A stretch of 14,187 bases of DNA from Halobacteriales archaeon QH_8_67_36 (GCA_003021755.1 PXQZ01000072.1:1-14187), one strand, 5' to 3'; counted from the stretch's first letter, positions 7,215-13,728 are shown. A program made the numbers and translations. The notes: a model not told the origin generated them from the letters alone.

Positions 7215-7604
7215 TTATATGACGCGGTTCTGCAGGTAGTCGAGGTGCTTGGCGTTGTAGACGATCCTGACCTCGTCGGCGTCCGGGCTGCCGATGCAGG
7301 TCAGTCGGACGTTCTTGTCTTCGACTTCCTCGTCGCTGAGAATCTGCTGCATGTCCATGTCGATTTCGCCTTCGAGGACGATGGCAGCACAGTTCGCACA
7401 GGCGCCGGCACGACACGAGAAGGGCCAGTCGTAGCCCTGGGCCTCCGCCGCTTCGAGGATGTACTCGCCCTCGTTGACGTCCAGCGAGCCGTGGTCTTCG
7501 TCGTCGAGGCCGAGGTCCGCGGCTTCGCTGAAGATGTCGTCGTCGTACATGTCCCAGCCGTTGTCGTCCACTACTTCGTAGTTTAGGTACTCTACCGTGG
7601 GCAT
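7215..7604 (-). CDS. fdx: halophilic plant-type [2Fe-2S] ferredoxin
   Basis: A 129-residue electron carrier of the type purified from Halobacterium and Haloarcula, where it accepts electrons from pyruvate and 2-oxoglutarate oxidoreductases. The cluster cysteines are C64, C69 and C72 in FSCRAGACANCAA, and C103 in LTCIGSPDAD. These match the known 63/68/71/102 of the mature protein, which lacks the initiator methionine. The acidic N-terminal insertion (NGWDMYDDDIFSEAADLGLD, residues 15-34) is the haloarchaeal salt-adaptation domain absent from plant ferredoxins. Two consecutive ATG codons (7605-7607 and 7602-7604) precede PTVEYLNYEVV. The second is chosen because the mature protein of relatives starts PTVEY. 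A TATA-like box at 7631-7640 sits 30 bases upstream. The gene stands alone, 81 bases after the stop of the phosphate transporter gene. Confidence 0.96.
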   Translation of the reverse strand: MPTVEYLNYEVVDDNGWDMYDDDIFSEAADLGLDDEDHGSLDVNEGEYILEAAEAQGYDWPFSCRAGACANCAAIVLEGEIDMDMQQILSDEEVEDKNVRLTCIGSPDADEVRIVYNAKHLDYLQNRVI

Positions 7605-7630
7605 CATAGCCAGGTTCGGACCCCGACTTG

Positions 7631-7640
7631 TTAGACTTTG
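7631..7640 (-). promoter_or_regulatory. TATA-like element of the ferredoxin gene
   Basis: On the minus strand CAAAGTCTAA is centred about 30 bases before the ferredoxin start. This predicts a leaderless, monocistronic transcript separate from the upstream transporter. Confidence 0.4.
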
Positions 7641-7685
7641 CCCTTCCCACGGATCGGATGTACAATTGTGACAGACGGGGCGCGG

Positions 7686-8891
7686 TCAGAACACTGGAAG
7701 AAAGCGAAAGACGAGATACGCCGCGACAGTCGCGATGGAGGGGACGACGTTCTGCAGGAAGATGACCCGGGCGGTCGTCGCCGGCTCGAACAGGTCCGAG
7801 GCCTTCGGCAGGTCCTCGCGGGACTCCTCGCCGATCGGCTCGGTTTCCGTCGGCTCTGGGGTCCCCTTCTGTCCGCCGACTGTCGGGGCGTCGTCGGCGT
7901 CGGCGGTCAGGGCACCGACCGAGACGTCGGGGGTGTCCTGGCCGGTGACGGTGTCCGTGAGCCGCGTCATCCGCGTCGCCCGGCCCCAGCCCAGCCCGAC
8001 GATACTCATCGTCGCGATGATGACGAAACTGGCCGGGATGCCGAGCGCCGAGAGGAAGGTGACGACGGTCGAGGCAACCGTCGCGACGACGATGGCGGCC
8101 ACGAGCGGGAGGTCGGTGAGGTCGTTGCCAACCGTGTCCATCGTCCGCCGGGCGATGGTGAACGCGCCCAGCCCGATGGCGGCCCCGCCGAGGACGATGG
8201 CCGGGTAGAGGTCGAGCGAGCCGTTGCCCACCAGCGGCGCGATGGCGTTTGCGACGTTCGATGCACCGGCCGAAAAGCCCATGTAACAGCCGATGCCGAT
8301 GACGACGAGCGTACCGACGAACTCCCGGGGGGTCGTGTTCTCGCCCAGGGAGGAGCGGGGAACCGCGCCGGAGCGGTCGAAATCGAGCAGGGCGCCCTCG
8401 CTCCGTGAGACGGCGAACCACCGCACCAGCGTCGGGTAGAAGTACCGGCCGATGACGCCGCTGACCCAGAAGGCGAGGATGGGGGAGACGAGCCACCAGA
8501 CGACGATTTCCAGCATCAGGCCGGCGTTGAGCGTCCCGCGGGCGAGTCCGAGGCCGGCGATGGCGCCGACGGCCGTCATCGACGTCGAGGCGGGAACGCC
8601 GACGACGTTCGAGAGAAACAGGGCAACGCCGATAAAGAAGAGAACGACGATGCTGACGAGCGGCGAGAACTGCGTGGCGACGAGGTCGCTCCCGAGGCTC
8701 TTGACGACGGCGGGACCGACCAGCAACCCGCCGGCCATCGCGAACACGGTCATCAGTGCCGCCGCCGACAGCTTCGAGATGGTGTTGGACCCGACGGCCG
8801 GCCCGAAGGCGACACCTGTCGAGGATCCCCCGATGTTGAATCCGACGAAAATAGCGACGAGAACCCCCAGCACGAAGAGTACATCGACCAT
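7686..8891 (-). CDS. PiT-family inorganic phosphate transporter
   Basis: A 401-residue integral membrane protein with the inverted two-half layout of the PiT (PHO4) family. Half one begins with VGFNIGGSSTGVAFGPAVGS (16-35) and carries GVPASTSMTAVGAIAG (98-113). Half two has the clearer signature GASNVANAIAPLVG (209-222) and its partner ALGIPASFVIIATMSIVG. Some 9-10 hydrophobic segments are visible. A soluble acidic loop at about 312-368 precedes the last helix. PiT proteins import phosphate, or a metal-phosphate complex, with sodium or protons. In canonical members both signatures contain an Asn-Asp pair; here these positions read N-I and S-N, so ion coupling may differ. The substrate could therefore be another oxyanion. 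No PhoU-like partner gene is adjacent. The ATG at 8891 fits the TATA box at 8913-8921. Confidence 0.85.
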   Translation of the reverse strand: MVDVLFVLGVLVAIFVGFNIGGSSTGVAFGPAVGSNTISKLSAAALMTVFAMAGGLLVGPAVVKSLGSDLVATQFSPLVSIVVLFFIGVALFLSNVVGVPASTSMTAVGAIAGLGLARGTLNAGLMLEIVVWWLVSPILAFWVSGVIGRYFYPTLVRWFAVSRSEGALLDFDRSGAVPRSSLGENTTPREFVGTLVVIGIGCYMGFSAGASNVANAIAPLVGNGSLDLYPAIVLGGAAIGLGAFTIARRTMDTVGNDLTDLPLVAAIVVATVASTVVTFLSALGIPASFVIIATMSIVGLGWGRATRMTRLTDTVTGQDTPDVSVGALTADADDAPTVGGQKGTPEPTETEPIGEESREDLPKASDLFEPATTARVIFLQNVVPSIATVAAYLVFRFLPVF

Positions 8892-8912
8892 ACGAGTAGC
8901 AGTGAGGGCGGG

Positions 8913-8921
8913 GGCTAAAGG
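8913..8921 (-). promoter_or_regulatory. TATA-like element of the phosphate transporter gene
   Basis: On the minus strand CCTTTAGCC is centred about 26 bases before the transporter ATG, the standard spacing for a leaderless haloarchaeal transcript. Confidence 0.45.
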
Positions 8922-8937
8922 CTACTGTCTCGCGTCC

Positions 8938-9051
8938 TCACGGCGCGTACTGGAAGACGAGGGAGGAGGCGACGGCCTTCATCGTGACGTCCTGGTTCGT
9001 CCGTTCGAGTACGTCCGCCATCACCAGGGACTGCAGGATGCCGACCATCAT
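8938..9051 (-). CDS. possible 37-residue small protein
   Basis: A short frame with two consecutive ATG codons (9049-9051, 9046-9048) encodes MMVGILQSLVMADVLERTNQ and then DVTMKAVASSLVFQYAP before TGA. Third codon positions are almost all G or C (only one GTA and one GAA depart). The composition is protein-like, with an amphipathic first helix. It fills the 294-base gap between the phosphate transporter and hisA, and its stop lies 46 bases before the transporter start on the same strand. Haloarchaeal non-coding DNA is also GC-rich, so chance cannot be excluded, and I recognise no family. A possible TATA-like GCTTACACC lies near 9088-9096. Confidence 0.4.
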   Translation of the reverse strand: MMVGILQSLVMADVLERTNQDVTMKAVASSLVFQYAP

Positions 9052-9149
9052 AGAGGCCGAGACAGAAGGACTCCTCTCGGGCCGGATACGGGTGTAAGCT
9101 GGGCAGTCGGGCGAGTCGGCGTGTGTGGCGAGCGGGACCCGCTCGGACC

Positions 9150-9160
9150 GATACGCTTTC
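9150..9160 (+). promoter_or_regulatory. TATA-like element of the hisA-MFS transcript
   Basis: GATACGCTTTC is centred about 31 bases before the hisA ATG at 9186, consistent with a leaderless start. Confidence 0.35.
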
Positions 9161-9185
9161 GACGGGGCCCGCCCCACGCACAGCC

Positions 9186-9920
9186 ATGTGCCCCGAGTTC
9201 GAGGTCGTCCCGGCGGTCGACATGCAGGACGGACAGGTGGTCCAGCTGGTCGGTGGCGAGCGCGGCACCGAGAAGACCTACGGCGACCCGGTGGCCGCCG
9301 CACAGCGGTGGGTCGACGCCGGCGCGCGTGCGCTCCACCTAGTCGACCTGGACGGTGCCTTCGAGGGCGACCGCGAGAACGCCGACGCCATCGGCGCGGT
9401 GCTCGACGCGGTCGACGACGACATCGGCGTGCAACTGGGCGGGGGCATCCGGACCGCCGAGGACGCCATCTCGTTGCTCTCCCAGGGCGTCGACCGCGTG
9501 ATCTTGGGCACCGCGGCCGTCGAGAACCCCGACATCGTCGCGGAGATAGGCGAGGCGTACCCCGACGGCGTCCTCGTCAGCCTCGACGCGAAAGGCGGCG
9601 AAGTCGTCGTCTCGGGGTGGACCGAAGGGACCGGGCTCGACCCCGCCGAGGCCGCACGGCGCTACGCCGACCTCGGCGCGGCGGGTATCCTCTTTACCGA
9701 CGTGGACGTGGAGGGCCGACTGGAAGGCGTCCGGACCGACCCCGTCGAACGGTTGGTCGCGGCCGTCGACATCCCCGTTATCGCCAGCGGCGGCGTCGCC
9801 ACCATCGACGACGTGCTGGCCCTCGAAGACGCGGGCGCGGCGGCCGTCGTCGTCGGCAGCGCGCTGTACGAGGGCGAGTTCACGCTCGAAGCCGCACAGC
9901 GGGCCGTCGACGGACAGTAG
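9186..9920 (+). CDS. hisA: ProFAR isomerase (phosphoribosylformimino-5-aminoimidazole carboxamide ribotide isomerase)
   Basis: A 244-residue (beta/alpha)8 barrel that isomerises ProFAR to PRFAR by an Amadori rearrangement, the fourth step of histidine synthesis. The catalytic acid/base aspartates are visible as D12 in VPAVDMQDGQVVQL and D134 in VSLDAKGGEVVVSGW. The phosphate-binding loops are GGGIR (85-89), ASGGVAT (200-206) and GSALYEG (224-230). TDVDVEG at 171-177 is a further family block. The length is normal. The start MCPEFEVVPAVDMQDG matches the haloarchaeal HisA N-terminus; an upstream in-frame GTG at 9123 would add 21 non-family residues. The next gene starts directly after the stop codon. 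Confidence 0.95.
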   Translation: MCPEFEVVPAVDMQDGQVVQLVGGERGTEKTYGDPVAAAQRWVDAGARALHLVDLDGAFEGDRENADAIGAVLDAVDDDIGVQLGGGIRTAEDAISLLSQGVDRVILGTAAVENPDIVAEIGEAYPDGVLVSLDAKGGEVVVSGWTEGTGLDPAEAARRYADLGAAGILFTDVDVEGRLEGVRTDPVERLVAAVDIPVIASGGVATIDDVLALEDAGAAAVVVGSALYEGEFTLEAAQRAVDGQ

Positions 9921-11150
9921 ATGCGCGACTCGACGGGGGCAGCAGGTGGCCAGTCGAGGGCTAAGCGGGACGAAGAGGGAGCCGTCGACGGGACGACGAC
10001 GGACCGTTCCGGTCGCCGCTGGTGGACGGTCGCTGTCTTCGCGTACATCACGCTGGAGGGTGCCGGCCTGCAGATGCGGGGCGCGGTCGTCCCCGCGCTC
10101 CGCCGGAGCTTCGACGTGCCCGAGTGGCAACTCGGGCTGGTCGCGCCCGCGGGTACCGTCGGCTACGTCCTCGCCGTCGTGGTCGTCGGCGCCGTGGCGG
10201 GCCGTCTCGACACCAGATGGCTCCTGCTGGTCGGCTTCGTCGGCACCGGCGCCGGCATCCTGGTGATGGGCGTCACGCCCTCGTTTGCCCTCTTTCTCGC
10301 GGCACTGCTGGGCCGTGGGCTGTTTACCGGCGTCGGCCGGGGGACGGACCGACCGCTGCTCTCGCATCTCTACCCCCGCCAGCGCGGCCGAATCTTCGGC
10401 TTCTACGACATGATGTGGGCCGTCGGCGCGACGATCGGTCCGCTGCTAGTGGCCGCCGCCGTCGCCGCCGGAAACTGGCGGCTGGCCTACTACGCGCTCG
10501 CGCTCGCGTTCATCCCGGTCGTCGCCCTCGCCGTCGCGCTGCCGACGCCCGATATCGACGGCGGCGACGACCCGCTCGACTGGGCCGAACTGCGACGAAT
10601 CACGCGCAAACCAGCGGTGGTGACGATGGCCATCGCACTCTTCTGTTCGACGGGCTTCGAGGGCGGGCTGTTCACGTGGGTGACGACCTACGCGCAGGGT
10701 CGGCTCCCGGGGTCGCTCGCGACGGCGTCGCTGTCGGTGATGCTGGCGGCATACATCCCCGGCCGCTTCGCTTCGGGCTGGCTCTCCGAACGGGTCGGCT
10801 ACGTCCGCCTGAGCGTGGGGCTGGTCGGGCTGACGGTTCCGGCCTTCGTCTACACGTTCTTCCTCGCGGAGGGGTACGGCCTGCTCGTCGGCCTCTTCAC
10901 CATCGGACTGGCGCTCTCGGGTATGTACCCGACGCTGCTGGCGTACGCCACGGAGGCGGTACCCGAACACAGCGCGCCGGTCAACGCCACGGCCGCCGTC
11001 ACGAGCGCCGCCGGTATCGCCGTGGTGCCGGCCGCGATGGGCTTTGCTATCAGCGATACGGGCGTCGCCGGGGCGATGCGGCTGCTGGCACTCCCGCTGG
11101 CGCTGCTCGCGCTCGTCCTGTCGTACGCGCTGTATCGGGCTGTTCGGTAG
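9921..11150 (+). CDS. major facilitator superfamily transporter
   Basis: A 409-residue polytopic membrane protein with about 12 hydrophobic segments in two six-helix halves. The first 32 residues are hydrophilic and cytoplasmic. The loop between helices 2 and 3, AGRLDTRW at 93-100, is a degenerate MFS motif A. Helix 4 carries GRGLFTGVGRGTDRPLLSHL, and helix 5 carries VGATIGPLLVAA, a motif-C-like GP pair typical of antiporters. The second half holds the matching SGWLSERVGYVRL loop. The substrate cannot be read; drug or metabolite efflux is possible. The ATG follows the hisA TAG with no gap (TAGATG), so the two genes are almost certainly co-transcribed. That makes a link to histidine intermediates conceivable but unproven. 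Confidence 0.88.
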   Translation: MRDSTGAAGGQSRAKRDEEGAVDGTTTDRSGRRWWTVAVFAYITLEGAGLQMRGAVVPALRRSFDVPEWQLGLVAPAGTVGYVLAVVVVGAVAGRLDTRWLLLVGFVGTGAGILVMGVTPSFALFLAALLGRGLFTGVGRGTDRPLLSHLYPRQRGRIFGFYDMMWAVGATIGPLLVAAAVAAGNWRLAYYALALAFIPVVALAVALPTPDIDGGDDPLDWAELRRITRKPAVVTMAIALFCSTGFEGGLFTWVTTYAQGRLPGSLATASLSVMLAAYIPGRFASGWLSERVGYVRLSVGLVGLTVPAFVYTFFLAEGYGLLVGLFTIGLALSGMYPTLLAYATEAVPEHSAPVNATAAVTSAAGIAVVPAAMGFAISDTGVAGAMRLLALPLALLALVLSYALYRAVR

Positions 11151-11530
11151 GTAGCTGCTGTGACTCTGCACTACTCGTCCTGTCAAGTCGGATTGGTAGT
11201 CGGGGCGGTGTGCTGAATACAGGGCGCGAATCTTGCACAACGATCCCCTCAGATTATCTCTTTAACTCTTACCGAATACAGTGAAACGGAAAAGTCCGAT
11301 TTCGTCGGGACGGTAGTCCTGCTCAGTACTGCGGTTGCCGGCTTCGCCTTTGAGCATGGGGTCTCTGTCGTACTCACCAATCCCGACTGCGTCCGTGAGG
11401 ACCACTGCATGGCGTTGAACCGGACAGGAGTGGTGACGACTGACTGCTGCACTTCTCATGACTGCGGCCTGGTTCAGAGTTCCAGCTACTCTGGATTACT
11501 CACCTTGACTGGTGCAGAATAGAAGTGTCC
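11151..11530. other. mosaic intergenic region with decayed sequence
   Basis: This 380-base stretch contains no gene I can support. It holds a 29-base segment at 11210-11238 bounded by GTGC and GCAC. A minus-strand frame at 11262-11459 includes HAVVLTDAVGIGEYDRDPML, which reads like a decayed protein tail. A perfect hairpin at 11475-11493 (CAGAGT and ACTCTG around a 7-base loop) lies beyond the 3' end of the minus-strand lipoprotein gene and could end its transcript. AT content rises here compared with the MFS gene, marking the start of the less GC-rich island. Confidence 0.45.
11475..11493 (-). terminator. hairpin downstream of the minus-strand lipoprotein gene
   Basis: CAGAGT and ACTCTG form a 6-base stem around a 7-base loop, about 40 bases past the lipoprotein stop. 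No T-run follows, so a terminator role is only positional. Confidence 0.25.
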
Positions 11531-12118
11531 CTACTCGCAGTAGGCACTATCGACGAACGAAGAACAGATGAGTGACACCTCGTAGCTGGCGACATCCCCG
11601 AATTTGACCTCCTGCTCTGCGTTGGTGTCCACTGCAATCGTGACCGTCGCGCTCTCGCCTGGGGCAGCTTGGCCTTCCCCATATATCGTCGCCCCCCCGT
11701 CGTAAAGCGTCTCGCCGCCTTCGCCGGTTAGGACCAACTCGTATCTGTAGTTGATCAGTTTTGTCTCTTGATCTCCTGTGTTTTCGACAGTAACGTCCGT
11801 GACCCAGTCTCCCTCGGACTCCCCCTGTGAGCCGACGTGGGAATCCAACCCGATGATACTGAGTTCTGCCGGTTCGACTCCGCCGACAGAACCTGCCGGA
11901 TCACCGAGATCACGGGCTGGGGTATTCGTCTCCCCACTTGAATCGCCGCCATCACTGTCCGTGTTCGATTCGTCCCCATCCCTTGACGACGTACTATCAT
12001 CCCCACCAGACTCGCTCGTCTCTCCCTCAGTGCCGTTGCCATTCCCATCGGAACAACCGGCTACTCCACTCGTGACACCGGCCACAACGAGCCCGAGGTA
12101 TCGTCGCCGTCGAACCAT
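11531..12118 (-). CDS. Tat-exported lipoprotein with beta-sandwich domain
   Basis: A 195-residue secreted lipoprotein. The N-terminus MVRRRRYLGLVVAGVTSGVAGC has a twin-arginine motif (RRRYLG), a hydrophobic core and a lipobox VAGC with the lipidated cysteine C22. This is the usual haloarchaeal export route to the outer face of the membrane. Residues 24-70 are a low-complexity acidic, Gly/Ser/Thr-rich linker. Residues 84-185 look like one beta-sandwich domain: ELSIIGLDSHVG, then VTDVTVENTGDQETKLINYR, then a SATVTIAVDT strand. This resembles the FxLYD-type or archaeal CARDB-like domains that bind ligands or surface partners. Two late cysteines, C185 and C194, could form a disulfide. The ATG at 12118 is 30 bases from a strong TATA box; an upstream ATG at 12187 would weaken the signal peptide. 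It is divergent from the second lipoprotein. Confidence 0.8.
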   Translation of the reverse strand: MVRRRRYLGLVVAGVTSGVAGCSDGNGNGTEGETSESGGDDSTSSRDGDESNTDSDGGDSSGETNTPARDLGDPAGSVGGVEPAELSIIGLDSHVGSQGESEGDWVTDVTVENTGDQETKLINYRYELVLTGEGGETLYDGGATIYGEGQAAPGESATVTIAVDTNAEQEVKFGDVASYEVSLICSSFVDSAYCE

Positions 12119-12142
12119 GATAATCGTCTCATTTAATCCATA

Positions 12143-12152
12143 CCTTATAATA
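12143..12152 (-). promoter_or_regulatory. TATA box of the minus-strand lipoprotein gene
   Basis: On the minus strand TATTATAAGG is centred about 30 bases before the ATG at 12118. It is one of the strongest TATA boxes in the window and indicates a leaderless transcript. Confidence 0.55.
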
Positions 12153-12316
12153 TTTTTCATATATCTGCTTAATTCAGCGGTACACACTGCATCAGGAGCG
12201 TGACGTAGGCAGGTTTGCTGACCGGTTGGTTCATCAGAATCGGTGTGAAACCAACGAGTATCTGACTGCTGACTACACGCTCTACATTTTGCACGGCGAT
12301 TCTGATAATTTACGAA

Positions 12317-12334
12317 GAGTAAGTATTCTTACTC
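12317..12334. promoter_or_regulatory. palindrome in the divergent lipoprotein promoter region
   Basis: GAGTAAGTATTCTTACTC has perfect 7-base arms around a 4-base centre. It lies in the 307-base gap between the divergent lipoprotein genes, about 57 bases upstream of the plus-strand TATA box. The size and symmetry suit an operator for a dimeric regulator. The regulator is not encoded next to it, and no second copy was noticed in the window. Confidence 0.4.
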
Positions 12335-12390
12335 GGTCACTACAGAGGAATCACGTGTCACTCAATACAACAGTCCGCACTCACACCACC

Positions 12391-12400
12391 CAAATTAATA
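12391..12400 (+). promoter_or_regulatory. TATA box of the plus-strand lipoprotein gene
   Basis: CAAATTAATA is centred 30 bases before the ATG at 12426, consistent with leaderless transcription. Confidence 0.55.
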
Positions 12401-12425
12401 CCATATCAGAATAGGTAATAGCCAG

Positions 12426-13079
12426 ATGAAGATTACACGGCGGAGACTGCTCGCGTCAACAGCATCCCTGACTGCACTTGCCGGATGTTCCTCTGACAAC
12501 ACAGACCAGCAGCAAACGTCTACCACCACTACCCGCTCTAACAACGCATTCGACGCTAATCTCCCTAATCCGGAAGTCACCGAGCTTGTTGCACCCGAAA
12601 GTCAACTCGTCTCTATTGACCAACCCAGTCAAAGCACAGTTTCCGTGACTATCCAAAACACCGGAGACAGCGGAAATATCGCAATTGCGCTGTTCTGGGA
12701 GATGAATGAGAATGCAACCGAACCAGATAACGTCGGATTTCTGCACGATGGGTATGAACGTGAGCGAAAACAAGCTCTCTACTTCAATAGCAACGAACGG
12801 AGAACTGTGGATATGACGGCATCACCCCCAGATGATGCCCTTGGATATATGTTTGTTACCCAACCCTCGACCCACGGCGCTAAGATAACTAATCACGGCG
12901 GTGACGGTGAGGTGACGGCGACGCTGACGTATACGGCATTAGTTATGGAGGATGGAAAATCGAAAGAAAAGACCGTGTCCATCGAGAGTAATGAGACTAA
13001 GACAGTATTGTTCGAGGGTGCTGTTTCCACAGAGGATGACTGGACGATTTCAGCGGAGGCAGCGCAGATAGATAATTAA
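12426..13079 (+). CDS. Tat-exported lipoprotein, AT-rich accessory gene
   Basis: A 217-residue secreted lipoprotein. MKITRRRLLASTASLTALAGC contains the twin-arginine motif TRRRLLA and the lipobox LAGC with lipidated C21. A Ser/Thr/Gln-rich linker covers 22-42. The rest is beta-strand rich, with STVSVTIQNTGDSGNIAIAL at about 69-88, then a late TATLTYTALVMEDG stretch and a SIESNETKTVLFEG stretch. The VTIQNTGD strand matches VTVENTGD of the divergent neighbour, suggesting related immunoglobulin-like folds. I recognise no specific family. Codon use is much less GC-biased than the core genes, a sign of recent transfer or relaxed selection. Its stop codon overlaps, on the opposite strand, the final stop of the broken reading frame at 13076-13282. 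Confidence 0.77.
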   Translation: MKITRRRLLASTASLTALAGCSSDNTDQQQTSTTTTRSNNAFDANLPNPEVTELVAPESQLVSIDQPSQSTVSVTIQNTGDSGNIAIALFWEMNENATEPDNVGFLHDGYERERKQALYFNSNERRTVDMTASPPDDALGYMFVTQPSTHGAKITNHGGDGEVTATLTYTALVMEDGKSKEKTVSIESNETKTVLFEGAVSTEDDWTISAEAAQIDN

Positions 13080-13282
13080 AGACGATGCTCGTCGTCCAGG
13101 TTGGCATCCGTGTCGTATAGCATTTCACGGAGTGTGCGTCACTCAGTATTGGTCTCCTCGTCGTTCAGAATCCCGGTTATGATGTTAGCACCTCCATCTA
13201 CAGATTCGCATCCATACTGAGCAACTGATTCAGCAAAATATGTCTGAAAGAAACAATCGCGCTGTGCTGACTTCACCACCAT
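13076..13282 (-). pseudogene. small acidic reading frame interrupted by an in-frame TGA
   Basis: From the ATG at 13282 a 47-residue frame reads MVVKSAQRDCFFQTYFAESV, continues AQYGCESVDGGANIITGILN and ends DEETNTE at a TGA (13139-13141). In the same frame it goes on as RTLREMLYDTDANLDDEHRL to a TAA at 13076-13078. Both halves are protein-like and acidic as expected for a halophile, with the moderately AT-rich codons of the lipoprotein next door. The simplest reading is a small gene, or the tail of a larger one, broken by a nonsense mutation; the 47-residue part alone may still be made. It begins 8 bases after the stop of the GIY-YIG gene on the same strand. I do not recognise the family, and chance cannot be excluded for so short a frame. 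Confidence 0.35.
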
Positions 13283-13290
13283 GTCTCGAA

Positions 13291-13719
13291 CTAACCACTC
13301 TCACTGACAGCCACATCGTGAGCCCGTTCGACGGCCGACACCAGCGCCTCGTGGTCGTCACACCCGACGAGATGGGAGGCGCAGTCACAGTCCGAGCAGC
13401 CAAAGTCGGGGACCGACTCGCCAACGGCGTCGGCCAGTCGCCGGGCGACGGCACACTCGATGCCTGCAGTGGTCGTCACGACGCTGTCGACGCCGGTCGC
13501 CGCGTCACCCAGCAGATAGTCGACGTGCCAGTGGCGTGCGTCGTTGTCGCCGCTCGCGACGGCGCGGTGGCGCTCGACCCGGCTGAATCCGCCCGCGCCC
13601 AGCGCACTGCCGGTGTAGGCGTACCAGTCCGCGGAGAAGTCGATGGTGCCCAACGCACCCACCTCGATTGGGCCGCTGCGGTCGCAGGCGAGTACCAGCG
13701 TGTACGTCCCACCCTCCAT
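13291..13719 (-). CDS. GIY-YIG nuclease-like protein (DUF123 type)
   Basis: A 142-residue cytosolic protein. The beginning GGTYTLVLACDRSGPIEVG gives the GTYTL equivalent of GIY. YAYTGSALGAGGFSRVERHR at about 33-52 provides the YIG-like strand, here YTG, and the catalytic-type arginine. HWHVDYLLGDA at 63-73 and the later IECAVARRLA, with its conserved glutamate at 88, complete the DUF123 pattern found alone in archaea and fused to endonuclease III in some species. The C-terminal FGCSDCDCASHLVGC at 106-120 places four cysteines as a likely metal site. A DNA or nucleic-acid role is inferred from the family; activity is not established to my knowledge. The ATG at 13719 lies 9 bases after the stop of the upstream small gene, so the two form an operon. 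Confidence 0.83.
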   Translation of the reverse strand: MEGGTYTLVLACDRSGPIEVGALGTIDFSADWYAYTGSALGAGGFSRVERHRAVASGDNDARHWHVDYLLGDAATGVDSVVTTTAGIECAVARRLADAVGESVPDFGCSDCDCASHLVGCDDHEALVSAVERAHDVAVSESG

Positions 13720-13728
13720 GCAGCGGCG

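Noticed and set aside
7147..8496. 449-codon minus-strand frame across the ferredoxin and phosphate transporter
   Set aside because: It is extremely arginine-rich and overlaps two genes with clear motifs in another frame of the same strand.
9339..10367. 342-codon minus-strand frame opposite hisA and the MFS gene
   Set aside because: Antisense shadow of two confident genes; composition (many RR, GG, DD runs) is typical of GC-rich non-coding frames.
10022..11284. 420-codon plus-strand frame inside the MFS gene
   Set aside because: Arginine-rich off-frame reading; the in-frame product is a regular 12-helix membrane protein.
12226..12414. 62-codon plus-strand frame in the divergent lipoprotein region
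   Set aside because: It needs a TTG start and runs through the palindrome and the downstream gene's TATA box; regulatory DNA is the better explanation.
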